From NCBI RefSeq assembly GCF_036588685.1, contig NC_086376.1, positions 25,271,930 through 25,335,929 of the forward strand: DNA of 64,000 nucleotides, read 5' to 3'. Shown in pieces: positions 38,001 through 47,800 of this stretch (its first letter is position 1; each line of letters opens with the position of its first letter). The notes beneath the pieces were generated by a model. The model had not been told where the DNA came from and made no database searches. It was given only the letters and a program-made list of their open reading frames with translations. The translations under genes and the position numbers were made by a program. The DNA comes from Mytilus trossulus. Lineage: Eukaryota; Mollusca; Bivalvia; Mytilida; Mytilidae.

Positions 38001-39048
38001 GCGTCATAGCCTTTTCATTGCAGTGCAATGGCTTTTTACCAACAGATGACATCATTGAAAGTTCACTGTGCTCACTTTTAGTAATAATGAGTGAGCATTT
38101 TTTAATACATAATCTCTCGGTTTGGCATTTGTAGATATCTCAACATTTATTTAACAGGCAGAACTTACCATTTACTTACTGTTATGTATTCTATGCTAGA
38201 ATTTACTAAATATATCTTTGCATTGGCACAGCCATTGACGAATTGACGAATGAATATAACCCTGCCACATTATGTATGTACCTGTCCCAAGTCAGGAGCC
38301 TACAATTCAGTGGTTGTCACTTGTTCCAATAAAGGTTATTGAAATAAAAAAAAAGATGTATCAACTTTTTTTCAAAAAAAAATTCTTTCGAAATAAATAA
38401 TCTTTTCTGTTAAGATTTTGTATAAATGTGATTGCAGGAAATGAACAATAACTATGTATTGGCCAATTTCAATCTAAGATTTTACAGTTGCACCTAACCG
38501 GAATATGCTAGCTTGAAAGATTGACTTCTGCAAGTTATTATTTAAATATAAGCCGATAAAACATTAAGCAACTATCTCCGTATGTTTCTTGACTTGACAG
38601 GTTCACCGATAATTCGTATGAACAGTACTGTATTTGTTCTATTATGTTTGATGTAAATAGCTGGGGCGAGGTAATGAAAACCAACCTTACCTCAACAATT
38701 AGTAAGATAAATAACAGAAATACAACTCACCTTTTTATGTAAGTCCCTCTTAATATAAGTTTTTCTTGATAAATTTGAGAAATAAATAGATGAGCTCATG
38801 TTAAATAAGACACACATTGTTGATTTTGAACTAACTTTGTAAGCCTGGAATCCTTCACATATATTGTCTGAAATACATTTAGAGGCGCATTCGATTGTGT
38901 TGTAAGTGTTAAAACTAACATTGTCTGTTATAGAACAATTAAATCTGACGAAATAATCATTTATTACATTGTGAGTAAGAACTGGTACACCATAGAAGTA
39001 ATGTAACATATACCATGACACGACAAAGCTTGCTGACTTCCAACTCAT
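25632..39048 (-). CDS. Gene A: secreted PAN/apple-mucin-hemopexin protein
   Basis: Coding exons 39048-38731, 28249-27454 and 26014-25632 join (phase 0, then 1) to 498 residues. Order: signal peptide (about 1-25); PAN/apple-like domain (Cys 38, 54, 58, 64, 79, 110, the sixth supplied by exon 2); a stalk of about 170 residues dominated by Thr and Ser (roughly 135-300), mucin-like; then a four-bladed hemopexin-like domain (Cys305 to Cys496) with blade starts near 308, 358, 405 and 464. The terminal Cys pair is the classic propeller-closing disulfide. There is no zinc protease domain, so it is not a matrix metalloprotease. Gene B is a tandem copy in the same orientation with the same exon phases. 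Role is unknown: secreted and probably heavily glycosylated; a binding or matrix function is an inference. Confidence 0.8.
26015..26912 (-). repeat. Tandem array copying the exon 3 splice acceptor
   Basis: About 14 units with a period near 64 bp. Read on the minus strand, each contains TTGTTCGATTTCAG followed by ACCAGA or ATCAACAGA, and then words like GGTAAAAGAACATTTGCACA. The true acceptor of exon 3 (ending at 26015) has the same TTGTTCGATTTCAGACCAGA sequence, so every unit carries a copy of a 3' splice site. Unit heads are seen near 26015, 26075, 26148, 26215, 26279, 26345, 26410, 26474, 26540, 26604, 26668, 26732, 26797 and 26861. Confidence 0.85.
26913..27453 (-). other. Gene A intron 2, remaining part
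   Basis: The intron spans 26015-27453 (phase 1, donor GTAAAG). Beyond the tandem array this part has a short direct repeat (GACGTATACATTACTAAAAA, twice, near 27071-27115) and a (TA)n tract at 27322-27339. Confidence 0.6.
27454..28249 (-). CDS. Gene A coding exon 2 (mucin stalk, hemopexin blades I-II)
   Basis: Acceptor TTTTTCAG; the first residues Phe-His-His-Cys supply the last PAN Cys (Cys110). A long low-complexity stretch follows, with repeated Thr-Thr-Ser-Thr-Thr-Glu-type words and scattered Pro, as in O-glycosylated mucin stalks; then a less biased linker of about 60 residues; then Cys305-Ser-Val-Asn-Ala-Ala opening blade I (GQIWLFFDKHIQKYT) and Leu357-Asp-Ala-Gly opening blade II. 265 codons plus one base. 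The reverse strand of the Thr-rich part is also open, but that is a by-product of base composition. Confidence 0.85.
29275..29480 (+). repeat. Dispersed repeat family D, copy 1
   Basis: Contains ACTGTCATACAAGTGAGAGG, GCTATAAAACGTGGTTTAAT and GGGACTTTCCGTTATGAATA. Related copies: 32865-33075 (+), 35555-35665 (-, partial) and 54765-54965 (-). Confidence 0.65.
31275..31530 (+). repeat. Dispersed repeat family C, copy 1
   Basis: Begins with AGAGGGGCGAAAGATACCAG, then AATAAACTGACAACGCC, and ends with GGAGATCCTGCTACACATGT and GGCACC. Related copies at 35765-35955 (-) and 63661-63880 (+); 49590-49835 (-) and 58040-58150 appear to be more decayed relatives. Short protein-like frames here come from the repeat. 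Confidence 0.7.
31620..32102 (+). pseudogene. LINE (non-LTR retrotransposon) 3' ORF remnant
   Basis: In shifting frames the translation gives KVKQDQEFYLRYPLLEL, then KIRIINNSLLIEKGRYLK, then IPRDNRTCLTCKTLEDEKHF followed by LLYC, then NPSNINHAKK and GSFIKQSLERRTGDS with a stop. The Cys-x2-Cys...His-x4-Cys pattern after a reverse transcriptase is typical of the C-terminus of LINE ORF2 proteins. At least two frameshifts, one at the A-run near 31830-31845, and internal stops make it non-functional. The 5' part of the element is missing. Confidence 0.7.
32865..33075 (+). repeat. Dispersed repeat family D, copy 2
   Basis: Shares ACTGTCATATAAGTGAAATG, GCTATAAAACCAGATCTAAT and GGACTTTCCGTTGTGAATTT with the copy at 29275-29480; about 80% alike by eye. 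Confidence 0.65.
33694..33893 (+). repeat. Dispersed repeat family B, copy 1
   Basis: Reads GGTACCAGGATTATAATTTA, then CGCCAGACGCGCGTTTCGTC, CAGTGACGCTCATATCAAAA and AGGTAATCTATGCCTG. I recall this family as very common in mussel genomes. An inverted copy lies at 36795-36922; a fragment lies at 21695-21765. Confidence 0.75.
34000..35400. other. Intronic DNA without a recognised feature
   Basis: AT-rich, no exon or repeat I can name apart from a match between about 34790-34870 and 36045-36130 (words like ACATGTTTCC, GAAATGATT.TCCGCGCT and GACAATAATG.CAATTGTTC), a diverged direct duplication. Confidence 0.45.
35555..35955 (-). repeat. Adjacent family D and family C repeat copies
   Basis: 35555-35665 is the inverse of family D (CATCAAACGAATGGAGAACA, CAACTGTCATATTTCTGA). 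35765-35955 is the inverse of family C (CTTACCCTTCCGGAGCACCT, GCCATGGCGTTGTCAGTTTA, CCCTCTGGTATCTTTTGTCC). Confidence 0.65.
36645..37110. repeat. Minisatellite interrupted by a family B repeat
   Basis: Units of about 70 bp with a core like AGGTCAAATGATTCA.T.CCTGAGTTATAT occur at 36645-36790 and again at 36950-37110, separated by the inverted family B repeat at 36795-36922. The pattern mirrors the interrupted array in gene B intron 1 (19588-20025). Confidence 0.6.
37197..37346. repeat. Near-perfect 150-bp hairpin (MITE-like)
   Basis: 37197-37246 and 37296-37346 are reverse complements, sharing GGGTAATAGCAAGTTTGTTG followed by TCCCT. The stem continues inward through ATTGCTCGAGGC and GCCGAGAGCAAT to a loop of about 3 nt, so almost the whole segment folds. 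Outside the stem both sides carry TATTATA-like words. It could be a short MITE or a hairpin RNA source. Confidence 0.75.
38731..39048 (-). CDS. Gene A coding exon 1 (signal peptide and PAN domain)
   Basis: ATG at 39048-39046, 106 codons, donor GTGAGT (phase 0). Hydrophobic residues about 6-24 form the signal peptide. The PAN/apple core ECASKCISDNICEGFQAYK lies at residues 53-71, with Cys 38, 54, 58, 64 and 79 and the sixth Cys in exon 2. Asn37-Cys-Ser and Asn83-Met-Ser are candidate N-glycosylation sites. Confidence 0.82.
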
Positions 39049-40059
39049 CTTAATCCAGTATATTGCTCATTCTGTAGTTCATTGCTCCTTAATCCGTTTG
39101 CTGATAATTACAGGTGTTAATATCCTATGTTTTATGTTACACGATGACTTTTATTTCCTGCAGCCAATAACATTCAAACTCTGTTATACTGACAGAATTT
39201 ATCAATACAGTTGACATTTTCATATGATGTAACATATTTGAGTACTTACGCTTCTGTTTAAGATTTTTGATTACATAAATTGAAGTTTTATTAACGTATA
39301 CATAGTACAAGTGATCATAAGCACTAACTTCCTTTACAGAGTAAAATTGTTGTTACTCATCTATCCTTGTTTTGGTATCTTCCAAATAATTGATTTAAGG
39401 TCTGCCTGTAGATACGTTGGTTTACTATAACATGGGAACAACTAATATGTTTTTCTATCTTCTGGTTTCCCTTCTTACAACAGACTTTCTGTTTCGGATA
39501 TTAGAAAGTGTACTGTTGTATGGACAACTCGACGATTTTTTTCTAGAGCATTTGATATTTTATATTGTCATAGTTTTAGATGTGTGCTGTCTTTACTCTT
39601 TTCTGAATCTTATTTCACAGAATGTTATGAGGTTTTCAAATTTAGGAGAAACGTGTTCATTGCAGATCTCTGATAGTGATAGTTATTATAAAAAAGAAGA
39701 TGTGGTTTGATTGCAAATGAGAAAACTTTTCACAAAAGCCATAATGACATAGAAATTAACAACTATAGGTCATCAAACGGCCTTCAACAGTGAGCAACGC
39801 CGATACATTATAGAGGGGTTACCAATTAGACACTGTTATAAGATCATTGAATATTGTTTTTATTGGTATAAATATTGATTTTGTTATCAGTAAATTAAAA
39901 GCAAACTAAATATGACTAGTATTTTATATACATATACACATTCAAGGATCTACAATCTGTCGATACCGCTATCTTGGCAGTGCACAAGGTCATGTTTTTC
40001 TCTGACTGTTTATGACGTCCTTATACTAAATCCATTGGATGTAGGGTGTGTACGGATTG

Positions 40060-40190
40060 ATAATTTAGTGTAAGATGCATGATTTTTTATTAGTTGTTAG
40101 TGGCTTTGAACTAGCTGTCAGTTAACTGCGAGTACTCTCAGATCTGTTCCTATGGTCTTTTTGTTGTTGGAATGTACAAGTGCCGAATTA
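40060..40190 (+). repeat. Dispersed repeat, copy 2 of the 9635-9915 family
   Basis: Shares TTTGAACTAGCTGTCAGTTA, ACTGCGAGTACTCTCAGATC and TTTTTGTTGTTGGAATGTAC. Confidence 0.65.
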
Positions 40191-40614
40191 ATGTACAAGA
40201 AGTGTAAATAAAACAATTATGTATACAAACGGTGATTTTGAGCTGAACATATAATTTTAAAGACGTCTGTATCTTTTTGAAGACTTAATGGTGATCTTTA
40301 CATAACTTGAGTTTTCAGGCCGAAACCCGATTAACAAATACAAATCAATATCTAGATAAGAAGAGTTGATATGAATTCCAATAGAAAAGTCTTATAAACC
40401 AGAGACCAAATGACGTAGATGTAAGCAAATTTTGTTAAAGGTCACCACGCGGCATACAACAATGAGAACAATTCATGCTACACAGCAAGACTGCTATAAA
40501 AGGCACCGAAATGGCATATTCAAACGAAAAAACTAATAGCCTGACTTATATTAGAAACAAAAAACGAAATATAAAGAAGATATACCAAGTTACCAACAAA
40601 CTACAATTACTGAA

Positions 40615-40870
40615 TTACTAGCTTGACATGGGACAGGCTCATACCGAATGTGATGGGTTTAAACGCTCCCTCGAATTGGGATAATTGTAAAACAGATCAA
40701 CACAAGAATAAACACAAAACAATAAACAAAAACCAAATATGATAAACAACAACTATCAAAATACAGGCTCCTAACTTGAGACAGTCACTTACAGAATGTG
40801 GCTGGCTTTAACCGATGTTTACAGGCGTTCAAACCTCTAACAAGGGACATTGCATGGTGTAACACCACAA
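40615..40870 (+). repeat. Two related dispersed-repeat units
   Basis: 40620-40690 (GACATGGGACAGGCTCATAC, GGGTTTAAACGCTCCCTCG) and 40765-40865 (GGCTCCTAACTTGAGACAGT, ACAGAATGTGGCTGGCTTTA) are diverged units of the family whose inverse relatives contain CTGTCCCAAGTCAGGAGCCT (38260-38350, 56580-56640). Confidence 0.55.
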
Positions 40871-42949
40871 AAAAAGAACAAATGATAAAACATCGGTTCT
40901 AAAGGACTTATCTCATCAGATCGATACAAACATAAACACAAACATATCTCACAAAAATTGTATTCGTCGCCTAATAATATGTTTAAAAGGATATATATAA
41001 GTATCTGATGCTCATATGAATATTAGTGCAAACGATGGCTTTTATTGTTCAGGGGACTTGGTCGGAATAATCTTATATCGATGTTGAATTTCACATCGAA
41101 TAAAGTTTGCTTTTAAATTATTTGATTCATTAGAGTTTCCTTATGTAATATTCAATGATTTATTTGTATATTCACCTTGTTATAAACTCATTTCTCAGCA
41201 TGGTATCACCTTGAAGTGGTTTGTTGAGACGAAGTTGCATCAGTTGAAGAGTATTATTTCTCTCGTGTTAATTAATAAATTTTCCAGTAGAATCAATTTT
41301 ACATGTTCATTAGATGTTAAATCTTATGACATATTATCACGGTTAGATGTTATAAACTATATCAAGTATAGAATCATTGAATTCTCGCTTTTTTTAATAA
41401 TGATTTGCCTTTTTTGTATGTGTGAATGAGGTGCCTTTTAGTTTTATTTTTTTTAAGAGGGAAAGTTTGGGGTGTCCTCACATTTAAACAATAAAGTATC
41501 ACCAAACTTGTTAAGGTAAAAAAATATACTAATGAGACAAACAAGATGTGATGTTTTTGAAAGACGGGTGGTACCAATGGATTTTAATAATTCAAGTTTC
41601 ATGAAAGTTATTAATAACAAATGTCTAGAGATGGTGCCTTATTATCCACAAAAGCTATATAAAGATCTTGCAACCGCTTTTATGGTGAAGTGGGCAGCTT
41701 TACGTCCAGTCAGAAAAACTGTATTTATATCTAGCAAGAAAATACTCACAATTAATATATATCAGTATGTATGGTACCTATTGTAGGTCAGGGAGATAGG
41801 TTGGTAGCTTTCAGTGATGCTTGGAAAGGTGCACTCACTTATTTGACCCACGTAAAAAACTGAGGAATTTATAATAGTCAATCTCAACTCGATTGCCTTT
41901 CAATCTCGTTGAGATGATCAACGATAATCTATAATTATCATTCGGGGACGAACATTTTGGAAAACATGAATTTTCAAGAAATTAGGCATTTTTATATAAA
42001 AATGTTTTAAATACCAATACTTTCATTGGTTAATTCGGACATTTTTGTTAGTTGTTTAATGTTTTAATGTTAGTTGAGCGACAAATTATTTCTACAAAAT
42101 AAAATGCTTTTTGTAGTATGGATTTCTGTTTTAATGAAATACTCATCGAATTGTGACAATTATTTCCTACACAGATCTGCTTGATAAAATCTATTGATTG
42201 TGAAACTTGTAGTTTGAATGCTCCAATAAATCAGTGAAACCTTTTCTTTACCACAAACACACATTTTCAATCCATTTTATAATTCAAAATTAAACTGCAA
42301 CTTTCATTTTATTGTCAAATGATCAATTTATAAACTTATCATTAGTGCCTAAATGTAAAACAGTGCTATTCCTACAAAAAGGCAAATTGGTTTATTTGAT
42401 CTGATCAGGCATCGTCACACTTCACCAATTCTTACAAATCTCCAACAATGGCTTTTGTGGTGTTCATAACTCGGTCTATTGAGTTTAAGGTCACCTGAGT
42501 TTACAGCGTTGATGCATCCATTAGTAGTTCTTTTGAGGAAGAACTTTCGGCAGAAACATTGCTTTCAAAATGTCCTTAACGACTTCGGTGCACTGGTAAT
42601 CTGCAGTTACAAAAAAGGTATACTAGTAAATGATAGTACACATAGGTTACACTTAATTGAGACAGCTATCATCCGACATAATTAACCAACAAACATCTAG
42701 ATGACAATCAGCAGTCGTCGAATATACACTACTAGTGTCTCTACAATCTGTCAAAAAATGAATCGTCAAAATCATTAAAAAATGAGAAAAAGTTAAAAAG
42801 AAAACAGCGAGCTTCCCGAATGTAGAAATATCTTTATACTTATATTCATAGCAGTCACCATTACTACTCATAAAGAGTGTATGAAGTGTTTAGGCCATAA
42901 AGGTATATAGATACTGGTATCAATACCAGACAGTAATGTGTAGTAAAGT

Positions 42950-44045
42950 AGATCGTGTATCTTCGTGAACTGTATATTGCTAATATCTTGAATCAGAAAA
43001 TATGCAGACAGTGAAACCGCCTTGATCTGTATATTGCTGATATCTTGTATAGAAGTGGATAATGTGTATCCCCATGACCTGTATATTGCTGATATCTTGA
43101 ATTAGGAGACGTGGATAATGTGTATCCCCATAACCTGTACATTGCTGATATCTTGATTCAAAAGAAGTGAAGACTGTGTGTCCCCTTGACCTGTATATTG
43201 CTAATATCTTGAATTCAAAAAAGTGGAGAATGTTATCCCCATAACCTGTATATTGCTGATATCTTGATTCAAAAGAAGTAAAGACTGTGTGTCCCCTTGA
43301 CCTGTATATTGCTGATCACTTGAATTAGAAGGAAGTGGAGGATGTGTATCCCCATGACCTGTATATTGCTGATATCTTGAATTAAAAGACGTGGATAACG
43401 TGTATACCCATGACCTGTATATTACTAATTTATTGCATTAGAAAAAATGTAGACTGTGAATCCCCTTGACCAGTTTATTGCTGATATCTTGAATCAGAGA
43501 AATGTTTACTGTGTATCCCCATGACCTGTAAATTGCTGATATCTTGAATTAAAAGACGTGGATTAAGTGTATCCCCATGACCTGTATATTGCTGATATCT
43601 TGAATAAGAAGAAGTGGAGAATGTGTATCCCCATGACCTCTTTATTGTTGATATCTTGAATAGAAGAAGTGGATAATGTGTATCCCCATAACCTGTGTAT
43701 TGCTGATATCTTGAATCAGGAGTGCAGACTGTGTATCCTCAAGACCTGTTTATTGCTGATATCTTGAATCAGTAGAAGTGTAGACTGTGTATTCCCACAA
43801 CCTCTTTATTGTTGATATCTTGAACCAGAAGAATTATAGACTGTGTATCTCTATGAACTGTATATTGCAAATATCTTGAATCAGAAGTGTAGACTGTGTA
43901 TTCCCACAACCTCTTTATTGTTGATATCTTGAACCAGAAGAATTATAGACTGTGTATCTCTATGAACTGCATGTTGCAAATATCTTGAATCAGGAGTGTA
44001 GACTGTGTATTAACCTCTTTATTGCTTATATCTTGCAGTAGAATT
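42950..44045. repeat. Minisatellite, about 20 units of 52-58 bp
   Basis: Each unit has the core TGTATATTGCTGATATCTTG, then GAATCAGAAGAAGTGGA..TGTGTATCCCCATGACC in consensus. I count about 20 units. Near the right end two adjacent units are duplicated as a dimer of about 111 bp (43801-43910 and 43911-44020 are almost identical), a higher-order step. It lies about 0.85 kb upstream of the deacetylase gene. Confidence 0.85.
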
Positions 44046-44856
44046 ACATAGCAGAAAAAACAGTGCATCGTTTATTTTCTTATGTTACCATGCAGCATCT
44101 ATATCCCGATTAGATTCTAAATAATTTTATTGTTGGGAGAGAATACTGAAAAGGTCAACAATTATAACAATAGTTGTTGTAGGAGTATATTGTTATTGTA
44201 TTAAATATAGAAGTGTAACATTTTAAAAATCCTACATCTGACAAGTGATTTCATGCATGTCTTCCTCATGCAACGCTAAGGAATCACAACGGACCTTTTG
44301 AATGAACATGGAATGTTTCAGAATCGGAAGCATTTGTTCTTTGTGCAGATTAATAAACAAGGCCTTTTGACTGCAGAATAATTCTCGGAAAAAAAATTAC
44401 GAACTGATTTTGATTCGTTGGTAATATGCAACACACATGGAATGAATGTATGAATGCAACCAGCTACAATTGTACGTACCAGGAAAGTCTACATATATTG
44501 TTATTCTTACGTCATTACATTTACATCATCAGACATAAAAATAAAATTAGATAAAAAAAAAGAACATATATTTGCACATTTTGAATCAGACTTAACTTGG
44601 TTTTATGAGTGTTTACATTGTGGGAATAGAGATTTACGTCTATACTCATGACAAAGTAGGATGTTTTGCCATAGGCGTAAACACTTTTCATTGTTTTAAA
44701 TATTTTAATAATGCAATCCTTTCAAACGTCACCAAGTAATTAAATAAAATGTCAGGTTGTTTATCATTTATTACATATGTCATGTCAACTTTGCACGTTA
44801 ATGTTTTGACAAATTAGTATTTTTTTGTCATTAAACATTACCAATGGTTGTAAAAT
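44046..44856. other. Upstream region of the deacetylase gene
   Basis: About 800 bp between the minisatellite and the gene. No repeat or gene recognised. An in-frame stop (TGA 44807-44809) lies upstream of the coding frame, and no ATG occurs in frame between it and 44897. Confidence 0.5.
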
Positions 44857-44864
44857 TATAAATA
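44857..44864 (+). promoter_or_regulatory. TATA-box-like word near the deacetylase start
   Basis: TATAAATA lies 33 nt before the ATG at 44897. If it is the real TATA box, the 5' UTR would be only about 5-10 nt, which is short. The alternative is that transcription starts further upstream and TACATGCAG (ending 44870) is a splice acceptor. Confidence 0.3.
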
Positions 44865-44896
44865 CATGCAGTTCTCGCAATTCTGTTGTAAGTAGA

Positions 44897-47800
44897 ATGT
44901 TGCACTGGATAATATGGACGATAATCTTATGTTTATTAACAATAGAAACTTTTGGACAGAATGAATGTTCCCAAAACACTAACTGTAAATTACCAAACTG
45001 TTTCTGTGCCACGACTAAACATCATTTACCAGTGGATCAAATACCACAGATAGTCTATTTCGCTTTTGACGATGAAATAGACAAAACAATTGGAAGCCAT
45101 TACGAGAGATTGTTCCATCCAAGCAGGAAGAATCCGAATGGCTGTCCAGTTACCATGTCAATGTTTGCTACTAACAAAGGTACAGATTATGATGCTATGG
45201 ATAAACTATATTCTATGGGAATGGAAATAGGATCACATAATACAAAACATATGACAACTAAAGACATAATTTCTAACGAAACTCGGTCACAACAAAATTA
45301 TATAGGTCAGATGACTAACATCCCACCAGAGTCTATCATCGGATTTAGGAGCCCTTATTTGGCCAGTGCAGGCGATGACCAGATAGAGGCACTTAATGGA
45401 AATGGATTTAAATATGATATTTCATATACATTTACACGTAGACCAGAATCTAGTTCGAATATATGGCCGTTTACGTTAGATTATGGATGGAAATATCCAT
45501 GTAACATAAATCCATGTCCGAAGCAATCACACCCCGGTTTCTGGGAGGTACCAATAAATTCTATGTGGGATTACATTCATACTGATATATGTGCCTATGC
45601 CGATAGCTGTACATATTCACCGCCATCAGCAAATGCAATGTTTAAATATCTATGGAGTAATTTCAATAATTCATATTCGCAAAATAAAGCTCCTTTTGGC
45701 ATCCATTTACATGGTCGATGGCTAAATGATGGATTGCGTTTATGGGCAGTCGACAAGTTTATCCGAGAACTTCTCAAACTCCCAGATGTTTATATTGTAT
45801 CCGTGAAGAAGATGTTGCAATGGATGGCATATCCAGCTAAACTTTCAGAACTTCAGCTTTTTGAACCTTGGAAATGTGCAACAGATGATGGATTTATTCC
45901 TCCTTTAAATCCCTTACCAGCAAGATGTGAACAAGGTGTGAACTGTCAGCTACCGAATTGCGTCTGTGATCAATTGCAACATGAAATGACAACTTTTGAA
46001 ATTCCTCAAATGGTTTATTTTGCTTTTGACGGACCTATTGATGGGACGGTTGGTCGTTACTTTAAAACTCTTTTTGATCAGTCACGAAGAAATCCGAATG
46101 GGTGTCCAATCCGATTCAGTTTGTTTTTGTCGCATGAAAATACGAATTATAACGAAGTACAAGAACTATATGACAATGGAGCGGAAATTGGAACAAATGG
46201 ACTTGGTAAGAATTATCTTGCTACTAAAGAATCAGTTTTAAACGAAGCAATGAAGATGAAACAAAACATTATTCTAAATACTGAAATTCCAGATTCGGAG
46301 ATCAAAGGTTTCAGAAGTCCATATCTTTCAACAGCTGGTGATGGACAAGTAGAAGCATTAAAAAAAGCAGGATACAACTACGATATATCTTATACATTTA
46401 CACGACGACCTTATAATTCATTGAATGCCTGGCCAGTAACATTAGACTATGGTTGGCCCTACATATGTAATATAGAACCATGTCCTGTTAACTCACATAA
46501 AGGCTTCTGGGAAGTACCTGTTAATTCGTTATACGATTGGACGAATACCGATATCTGTACGTATGCAGATGAATGTCGGAATCAACCCAATACAGAAGAT
46601 GAAACATATCAATATCTGATGGATAATTTCATGAATAGTTACCGAGGAAACAAAGCTCCATTCGGGATTCACTTGCATCCTCGATGGTTCCATATACATC
46701 GATATTTACGTGGAGTTAACCGCTTTATTAAAGAGTTAGTTAAAAAGAAAGATGTCTATATTATATCGGTAAGCGATGTTCTTGAGTGGATGAAAGATCC
46801 CGTTTCACTTGAAAAAATCAATAAATTCTCAAATTGGAAATGTCCGACCATTAACAAAAATGCCTTACCGCCACCAGCTCTTCCCGATTCAGTATCTGAG
46901 TGTACAAATGGTATTAACTGTCGCTTACCCAATTGTTTTTGTCCAACATTTGATCATCCAATGGCAACATCCGACATTCCGCAAATCGTTTATGTTGCTT
47001 TTGACGACGAAGTAACTTTAAAGTATTCTGGATATTACTTCAATTTGTTTGGTCCTTCGATGAGAAATCCGAACAATTGTTCGATGACGTTTACTTTATT
47101 TACCATAAACAAGGGGACTGATTATTCGTTTATAGAATACTTCTATAAGAAAGGTAACGAAATAGCTTCGCATGGGGCTAATAACATACCAACAAATTCT
47201 AAAATTACCGTATTATCAGAAGCTGGTTCTCAAAAACAAAATATTCTAGACAATACAAATGTAACTGCAGGTGAAGTTACTGGATTTCGTAGTCCTCAGT
47301 TATCCACAGCTGGGGACGATCAACTTGATGTTCTCGAAAAACTTGGCTACAAATATGATGCCTCTTACACCTTTACAAGAAGACCAAAACATGGTAAGAA
47401 TGCATGGCCATTTACTGCGGACTATGGGTGGCCATATGATTGTAACATTCCACCTTGTCCGTTCTATTCACATAAAGGATTCTGGATGGTACCTGTTAAT
47501 TCAATGTGGGATTATAAAAATGAATCTATATGCACGTTTGCCGACGAATGTAAAAATCAACCATTAACTGAAAAAGATGTGTTTGATTATCTGTGGGATA
47601 ACTTTCAGAATTCGTACAAAGGGAATAGAGCGCCCTTTGGAATACATTTGCACCCAATGTGGTTAAATAGCATTAAAAATATTATAGGGTTAAGGAGGTT
47701 TATTGACAAAATATCCCAATTGAATGATGCTTATGTTGTTTCTATTGCCAAAGCACTTGAATGGATGAAAAATCCAACAAAGTTACAAGACATTAAAAGT

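Larger units (their letters stand above)
28250..38730 (-). other. Gene A intron 1, about 10.5 kb
   Basis: Phase-0 intron, donor GTGAGT. Contains dispersed repeats (29275-29480, 31275-31530, 32865-33075, 33694-33893, 35555-35665, 35765-35955, 36795-36922, 38260-38350), a LINE remnant (31620-32102), a minisatellite (36645-37110) and a 150-bp hairpin (37197-37346). 30420-30455 is an A/C-rich simple tract. I found no additional exon with family resemblance. Confidence 0.6.
39049..42949. other. Intergenic region 5' of gene A
   Basis: Holds the gene A promoter, in which I see no clear TATA word, and dispersed repeats at 39690-39800, 40060-40190 (same family as 9635-9915) and 40615-40870. A stretch at 39450-39670 is open for about 70 codons in one frame (words like VWTTRRFFSRAFDIL), which might be a repeat-derived coding relic; I do not recognise it. 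No supported gene. Confidence 0.45.

Noticed and set aside
41532-41786. 84-residue open frame beginning MRQTRCDVFERR
   Set aside because: No domain or family recognised, no splice context, no repeat-independent support.
42950-44045. CRISPR-like array or tandem regulatory RNA
   Set aside because: It is an ordinary head-to-tail minisatellite with diverged units and no spacers.
44825-44896. Upstream extension of the deacetylase frame starting at 44825
   Set aside because: The codon at 44825 is TTG, not ATG; the first in-frame ATG is 44897, and it starts a normal signal peptide.
45996-47567. Several frames overlapping the deacetylase gene
   Set aside because: They are out-of-frame readings of the four repeated deacetylase units.
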